The notes beneath the pieces were generated by a model. The model had not been told where the DNA came from, ran no database searches, and saw only the letters and a program-made list of their open reading frames with translations. The position numbers were made by a program, and so were the translations under genes. A DNA stretch of 64,000 bases from an archaeon (lineage in GTDB: Archaea; Nanobdellota; Nanobdellia; Woesearchaeales; UBA9642), in assembly GCA_020057295.1 (NCBI GenBank), contig JAGVGF010000006.1, positions 62,001-126,000 on the forward strand, read 5' to 3'. Positions 60,467 to 64,000 of this stretch are shown one piece after another; the first letter of the stretch is position 1; every line of letters begins with the position of its first letter.

Positions 60467-60489
60467 TTGTTGTTTTAAATAAACAACAA
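60467..60489. promoter_or_regulatory. Perfect 23-bp palindromic operator between binding protein and TrmB copy 3
   Basis: TTGTTGTTT-TAAAT-AAACAACAA has two perfect 9-bp arms. On the plus side it abuts the TATA box ATATTTATATATT, 25 nt before the TrmB ATG. On the minus side it lies just upstream of GATTTAAATAG, the likely TATA of the binding-protein gene. One bound regulator could therefore control both promoters. Confidence 0.6.
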
Positions 60490-60520
60490 TATTTATATAT
60501 TCTAATTATTAATAAAAAAG

Positions 60521-61255
60521 ATGGATTCAGATAAATTAAGGGAAGTAGGTCTCAACGACAAAGAATCAAAAATATATCTAACATTACTACAATTACAGGA
60601 AGCCATAGTATCAGATATAGCTAAAAAAAGTAAACAAAACAGAAGTTCATTATATGCCATTCTAGATTCTCTATGCGATAAAGGCATCGTAACATACATC
60701 ATAAAAAATAACACAAGATACTACAGAGCTGCTGAACCAGAGAAATTGCAAGATATGTTAAAAGATAAAGAAGAAGCACTAAGATTAATGATGCCAGAAT
60801 TAGCAGCACTATTCAAGCCCATGAGCAAAAGACCTGTAATAGAGATTCTGGAAGGAAAAGAAGGAATAAAGACCATGTTAAATGACATAATACATCAACG
60901 ACAGGAGTGGTTAGCATATACTGCACCCGGGGCAGGCAAAAGAATAATGGGACAATATGTGAATTTATTTCATAAAAATAGAGAAAAAGAGAAAATACAA
61001 TTAAAAGCAATTTTACTAAATACTCGTGAAGGGCAAAATAGAGCAAAAGAACTGAAAAAAATGAAATATACAGAGGTAAGATTTATACCAACAACATATA
61101 AATCTCCAGCATCAAATTGGGTATACAGCGATAGGATTGCAATAATGTTCTGGGATGAAGAGTTTCCATTTGCTGTGAGAATTATTGACAAAAAACTTGC
61201 AGACAGTTACCGAGAACATTTTAAGATGATATGGAATGTATCAGAAAAATCGTAA
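60521..61255 (+). CDS. TrmB-family HTH transcriptional regulator (copy 3)
   Basis: 244 residues: winged helix LREVGLNDKESKIYLTLLQL ... QNRSSLYAILDSLCDKGIV, a coiled-coil segment, and a C-terminal domain starting IEILEGKEGIKTMLNDII, shared with the two other short TrmB proteins. The C-terminal domain probably binds an effector; the adjacent solute-binding protein hints at the same ligand. Leaderless start. Confidence 0.87.
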   Translation: MDSDKLREVGLNDKESKIYLTLLQLQEAIVSDIAKKSKQNRSSLYAILDSLCDKGIVTYIIKNNTRYYRAAEPEKLQDMLKDKEEALRLMMPELAALFKPMSKRPVIEILEGKEGIKTMLNDIIHQRQEWLAYTAPGAGKRIMGQYVNLFHKNREKEKIQLKAILLNTREGQNRAKELKKMKYTEVRFIPTTYKSPASNWVYSDRIAIMFWDEEFPFAVRIIDKKLADSYREHFKMIWNVSEKS

Positions 61256-61282
61256 TTAAAACATTAATCTAACCATTCTAGT

Positions 61283-62203
61283 CTATTCTAATCTCGTCTT
61301 ATAGAAATGATGATTCTGTATCGGAACTATTTGCGAATATCGTATCATGTCATGAAATTGACTTCGGACTTTATTCAATTTCTCATTTATATGAACATAA
61401 TTATTATCAACTATCTCAAACATATAACTGAATTCTCCAACGCATGCGAATCTACGCACAACTAATGGATCAAGTTTTAGTTGAGAGTTAAATTTTAAAA
61501 AATCATCAAATTTATCGTCAGCAAATTTTAATAACACGCTATAATACATGAATCCTTCCCTATCAAAATCTATTACTGTTAAAAAATTCTCTATCACTTT
61601 ATTTTTTATTAGATGTTTTAGTCTATTATGGACAATATCGTATGTTAACCCTGTAATCTTAGATAGTTCTAACGCACTTAATCTGCAATTGATGCTTAGT
61701 TCATTCAATATTTTTTTGTCTTTGTCGTCTATTTCTACACTAATTACGGGTTTTTCTAATCTTTGAAGTATAAAATGTGAAGTTATTATCTTTTTCTTTA
61801 CGAAAAATTGTTGTAACTCAAGCATCATCTTGTATAAATCCTTAGTGATTATTTTTAGGTTATAACTATATTGTGTAATAGATTTCATTATAATTATGCA
61901 TCCGTTGATTTGACTTAATTCTTTGATAAATTCTGTCTCATCTTCTATGTATCGTGTTTGTATAAAAATATAATATGTCGCATATCCTATTTTTTGATAA
62001 TCGATATATGCATGAAATCCTTTGATAACCTTGTCCTTAACTAATTTATTTATTCTATAAAGTGCGGTTTGTTTACTTACACGACATTTTGTTGCTAAAT
62101 CTTTTAGCGGAATGCGTGCATTATCCCTTAAAGCGCTTAATATTTTTATATCTACCTTGTCTAATTCAGAACCTTCAAATAAATATTCTATCATTCCATC
62201 CAT
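61283..62203 (-). CDS. Tandem Lrp/AsnC-type regulator
   Basis: 306 residues made of two consecutive Lrp units. The first winged helix is LDKVDIKILSALRDNARIPLKDLATKC ... VSKQTALYRINKLVKDKVI, followed by a RAM-like alpha/beta part; the second is DDKDKKILNELSINCRLSALELSKITG ... IVHNRLKHLIKNKVI with its own RAM-like part. Normal Lrp proteins are ~150 residues and dimerise, so this is a covalent pseudo-dimer. The ligand is unknown. A TATA element lies ~27 nt before the ATG. Confidence 0.85.
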   Translation of the reverse strand: MDGMIEYLFEGSELDKVDIKILSALRDNARIPLKDLATKCRVSKQTALYRINKLVKDKVIKGFHAYIDYQKIGYATYYIFIQTRYIEDETEFIKELSQINGCIIIMKSITQYSYNLKIITKDLYKMMLELQQFFVKKKIITSHFILQRLEKPVISVEIDDKDKKILNELSINCRLSALELSKITGLTYDIVHNRLKHLIKNKVIENFLTVIDFDREGFMYYSVLLKFADDKFDDFLKFNSQLKLDPLVVRRFACVGEFSYMFEIVDNNYVHINEKLNKVRSQFHDMIRYSQIVPIQNHHFYKTRLE

Positions 62204-62311
62204 AAAATAGTATAATTATGTATTATTTATATATTTTTCCTAAATTATTAGAATTTTCTACATTGTTATTTTATTATGCCAAGAAGCTATACTAATACTA
62301 TCATTATTTGA

Positions 62312-62330
62312 TTCCGAAATATTTTCGGAA
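62312..62330. promoter_or_regulatory. Perfect palindrome upstream of gene 62390
   Basis: TTCCGAAA-TAT-TTTCGGAA is the most G+C-rich word in a very A+T-rich 186-bp gap and lies ~20 bp before the TATA-like AATAAATATAAAAC of the next gene. An operator or, less likely, a terminator hairpin for an unseen transcript. Confidence 0.45.
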
Positions 62331-62389
62331 AAATAAGAAATAGTGTAATAAATATAAAACAATTTAAAAAAAAAATACGAGGGATTAAT

Positions 62390-63364
62390 ATGGCAAGCGT
62401 AACATTGGATAAAGTTGTACAGAATGTTGGAACATTTAAAGGAGATATAAAGGAACAACGAAGAGATTATGAGAGAGCAAAACAAGGCGTCGAATTATTA
62501 GATAACGACCTAAGTAAAGAAAAACTTGAAGATGCATTAAGAAGAGCTTCTGAGTATAGTGAATTTAACATACCAACTGCGCCAGTAGATACAGAGATAG
62601 TTCGTGGAGATGTTTCATTTAATGTAAGATCTGAAGCAACAACTAAAAGACCACAATACAAAACAGCTGTTACAGGAATAGAAAATTACATTAATGGCAC
62701 ACATTTTTTAGTTAATAATGGACATACAATTACAGGAGTTGTTAAAGAAGGAAATAAATGGTATGTAGCAACAGACACTTTACTCGAACATTGTGAAATT
62801 ATGCTAGCAAGCATAATGATTCCGGATATTAAACAAACAATAACATACATTCTAAGCGGAGATTTGTCTGCCGAACCAACACCAAAAACAATTGATTTGG
62901 GAAGTCAAAAGTCTTCACGTGCATTAAATGCAGAGAATTTTGCAAATTATGCAAGAAGAGATAGATTGAGACAAGATCTAAGTAAATTTGTTGAATCATA
63001 CGAGCTAGCACTATCTCAAGAAGAAAAAACAGGAGAAGGTATTGTACAAGTAAATACTAGAGCAGGTTACAAAGAAGAGAAAATTAAGAGCAAAGGTGCA
63101 AATTGGGCATATGTAGCAAAGACTCTGATAAGAATTAAAGAAAAAGATGATGAAGGAGAATTAAACATGCTAGCTGATTCGGAAACAAGTCTTGCATCAA
63201 AGAAGCGCGAATTACCATTCTACGACTTGAGAACAAGAGATGTAAGAGGAAGCGAAAAAGTATATGTTAGTCTACAAAGTGTATACGATAGAATACAAGA
63301 TTTAAAGGAACAGGAAGTAATCAAATCAAGTAGAAGTAAAATCAAGGCACAAGAAATCGTATAA
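62390..63364 (+). CDS. Hypothetical 324-residue soluble protein
   Basis: I do not recognise it. Residues 1-70 are charged and helical (VQNVGTFKGDIKEQRRDYER). A middle beta-rich domain reads FLVNNGHTITGVVKEGNKWYVATD, and the C-terminal third is helical and charged, ending SSRSKIKAQEIV. No signal peptide, membrane helix or metal motif. GAGGGA precedes the ATG. The palindrome at 62312 suggests specific control, perhaps by the divergent tandem Lrp protein. Confidence 0.5.
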   Translation: MASVTLDKVVQNVGTFKGDIKEQRRDYERAKQGVELLDNDLSKEKLEDALRRASEYSEFNIPTAPVDTEIVRGDVSFNVRSEATTKRPQYKTAVTGIENYINGTHFLVNNGHTITGVVKEGNKWYVATDTLLEHCEIMLASIMIPDIKQTITYILSGDLSAEPTPKTIDLGSQKSSRALNAENFANYARRDRLRQDLSKFVESYELALSQEEKTGEGIVQVNTRAGYKEEKIKSKGANWAYVAKTLIRIKEKDDEGELNMLADSETSLASKKRELPFYDLRTRDVRGSEKVYVSLQSVYDRIQDLKEQEVIKSSRSKIKAQEIV

Positions 63365-63428
63365 GATATCTAAATAAACGTAGAAAAATTTTTATTTTAT
63401 TTTTTTATATAAGGTTTTTATTTTTTTC

Positions 63429-63758
63429 TTATACTTTTTGATGTTTTTCCAAATAAAGTTTCACGTGCGAGTCAATCATAGGATTAGCACCCTTATCTAA
63501 TTCATAAATAATATTTTCTGATGTTCCACCCCATGAATATTTACCTGATTTTTTATCAATTTTATAGATTTTAAACTCTCCTGTGGATACGCCCTTCTTT
63601 AAATGATAATATATTAATCTCATCGTCACAGGAGGATATAACTCTATATATACTTTGTATAATTCATAACCATGTAATTTTTTATAGAAATATAATATCT
63701 CTACAATATTCTGTCTAACTTTTGATCCTAATGGTCTTCCTTGTTTTCTATCAGGCAT
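63429..63758 (-). CDS. Small winged-helix-like protein, unknown
   Basis: 109 residues from ATG 63758: MPDRKQGRPLGSKVRQNIVEILYF, GYELYKVYIELYPPVTMRLIYYHLKKGVSTGEFK and KSGKYSWGGTSENIIYEL. The order helix, helix, Y-x-L-K recognition-like helix, and beta wing resembles PadR-type wHTH. The open frame continues upstream to 63890, but 63758 shares a divergent TATA region with gene 63809 (AACTTTAAAAAGTT, 63777-63790). DNA binding is inferred. Confidence 0.6.
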   Translation of the reverse strand: MPDRKQGRPLGSKVRQNIVEILYFYKKLHGYELYKVYIELYPPVTMRLIYYHLKKGVSTGEFKIYKIDKKSGKYSWGGTSENIIYELDKGANPMIDSHVKLYLEKHQKV

Positions 63759-63808
63759 AATATTTATTCGATGAATAACTTTAAAAAGTTGATGCCTATA
63801 TTGTTTGT

Positions 63809-64000
63809 ATGCATCTATTAATTTTATCTGGGGAAAACTTAGAATTAGCAAAGATTGAAGCAGAATCATTACTTGGTTTAGAAAGTACATCGCTTGTTAA
63901 TGAGCAATTATACTGTACAATACCAACAGAAAATATTAATAAAATTTCACGATTAGCATACACTAAAAAAGTTTATGAGATAGCATATATCACAAATATT
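63809..64000 (+). CDS. N-terminus of a THUMP-type tRNA guanine methyltransferase (partial)
   Basis: 64 residues reach the right edge: MHLLILSGENLELAKIEAES, CTIPTENINKISRLAYTKKVYEI. The start LSGE-N-LA-x-x-E and the R-LAYTK phrase match the N-terminus of archaeal Trm-G10/Trm11-like enzymes that make m2G/m22G at position 10 of tRNA; the SAM domain would lie beyond the window. The TATA element TTTAAAAA lies ~28 nt before the ATG. Confidence 0.6.
   Translation, partial: MHLLILSGENLELAKIEAESLLGLESTSLVNEQLYCTIPTENINKISRLAYTKKVYEIAYITNI

Noticed and set aside
1-64000. CRISPR arrays, insertion sequences, prophage or rRNA genes
   Set aside because: No regularly spaced direct repeats, transposase, integrase or phage structural genes were seen, and no 16S/23S/5S signature; tRNAs are the only stable RNAs that I can support.

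Overview
The window is about 70 % A+T archaeal chromosome with a standard genetic code. Archaeal markers are EF-2 and EF-1A, ribosomal proteins L7Ae, S28e and L24e, an archaeal-type GluRS, the wyosine enzyme Taw3, a tRNA-Ser intron at position 37/38, an A24 prepilin peptidase, TrmB and Lrp regulators, and TATA boxes about 25-28 nt upstream of many start codons. The gene style (many short zinc-ribbon and N-anchored secreted proteins, a CxxC-x17-CxxC protein, a TIM barrel carrying a coiled-coil insertion, CGC/GAC-type cysteine repeats on a large surface protein) fits a DPANN archaeon of the Woesearchaeota/Pacearchaeota kind. That placement is an inference. I see no CRISPR array, IS element, prophage or rRNA operon.

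Layout. 1-7.4 kb: TIM-barrel protein, nucleotidyltransferase, Taw3, a 1050-residue surface protein and a small anchored protein. 7.5-14.9 kb: m5C RNA methyltransferase, a P2-type ATPase with an altered M4 motif, two tandem HIT proteins without the catalytic histidine, prepilin peptidase and small Cys proteins. 15.5-21.6 kb: the translation block L7Ae-S28e-L24e-NDK, EF-2, CutA, EF-1A and S10; L7Ae is preceded by a hairpin-rich leader of about 160 nt. 21.6-25.7 kb: Nudix, an EEP-family hydrolase, a two-gene lipid-modification pair (DHCR24-like FAD reductase plus cyclopropane-synthase-type methyltransferase) and an intron-containing tRNA-Ser.

25.7-36.2 kb: metabolic and repair genes (HPRT-like, SET, TrmB, nitroreductase, LigD-type phosphoesterase, HAD, Ca2+/H+ antiporter, IMPase/CysQ) interspersed with tRNA-Glu(CTC), Lys(CTT), Ser(TGA), Met(CAT) and Ala(CGC), plus a 3'-half tRNA-like fragment. 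36.2-46 kb: GluRS, a second TrmB, a 56-residue histone-fold protein, SerRS, a K+-channel-like protein and a CPA2 antiporter.

46-54.6 kb is a one-strand alpha-glucan island: debranching enzyme, GalT-like uridylyltransferase, GT3 glycogen synthase, two related small proteins (one tail-anchored), GH57 amylase and a GT4 glucosyltransferase. It diverges from a wHTH regulator across a repeat-rich 300-bp promoter region. The genes suggest synthesis of a UDP/ADP-glucose-derived storage glucan and its controlled breakdown. 55-64 kb holds a non-canonical rubrerythrin with a free-standing copy of its N-terminal domain, GlyRS, a second SET protein, an orphan solute-binding protein divergent from a third TrmB across a perfect 23-bp palindrome, a tandem Lrp regulator, orphans, and the start of a THUMP-type tRNA methyltransferase.

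The best candidates for undescribed biology are the FAD reductase/methyltransferase pair in an archaeon, the L7Ae leader, the TrmB palindrome circuits (especially the orphan binding protein), the tail-anchored small protein of the glucan island, and several enzymes in which a key catalytic or ion-binding residue has been replaced (HIT pair, rubrerythrin, P-type ATPase, channel filter).
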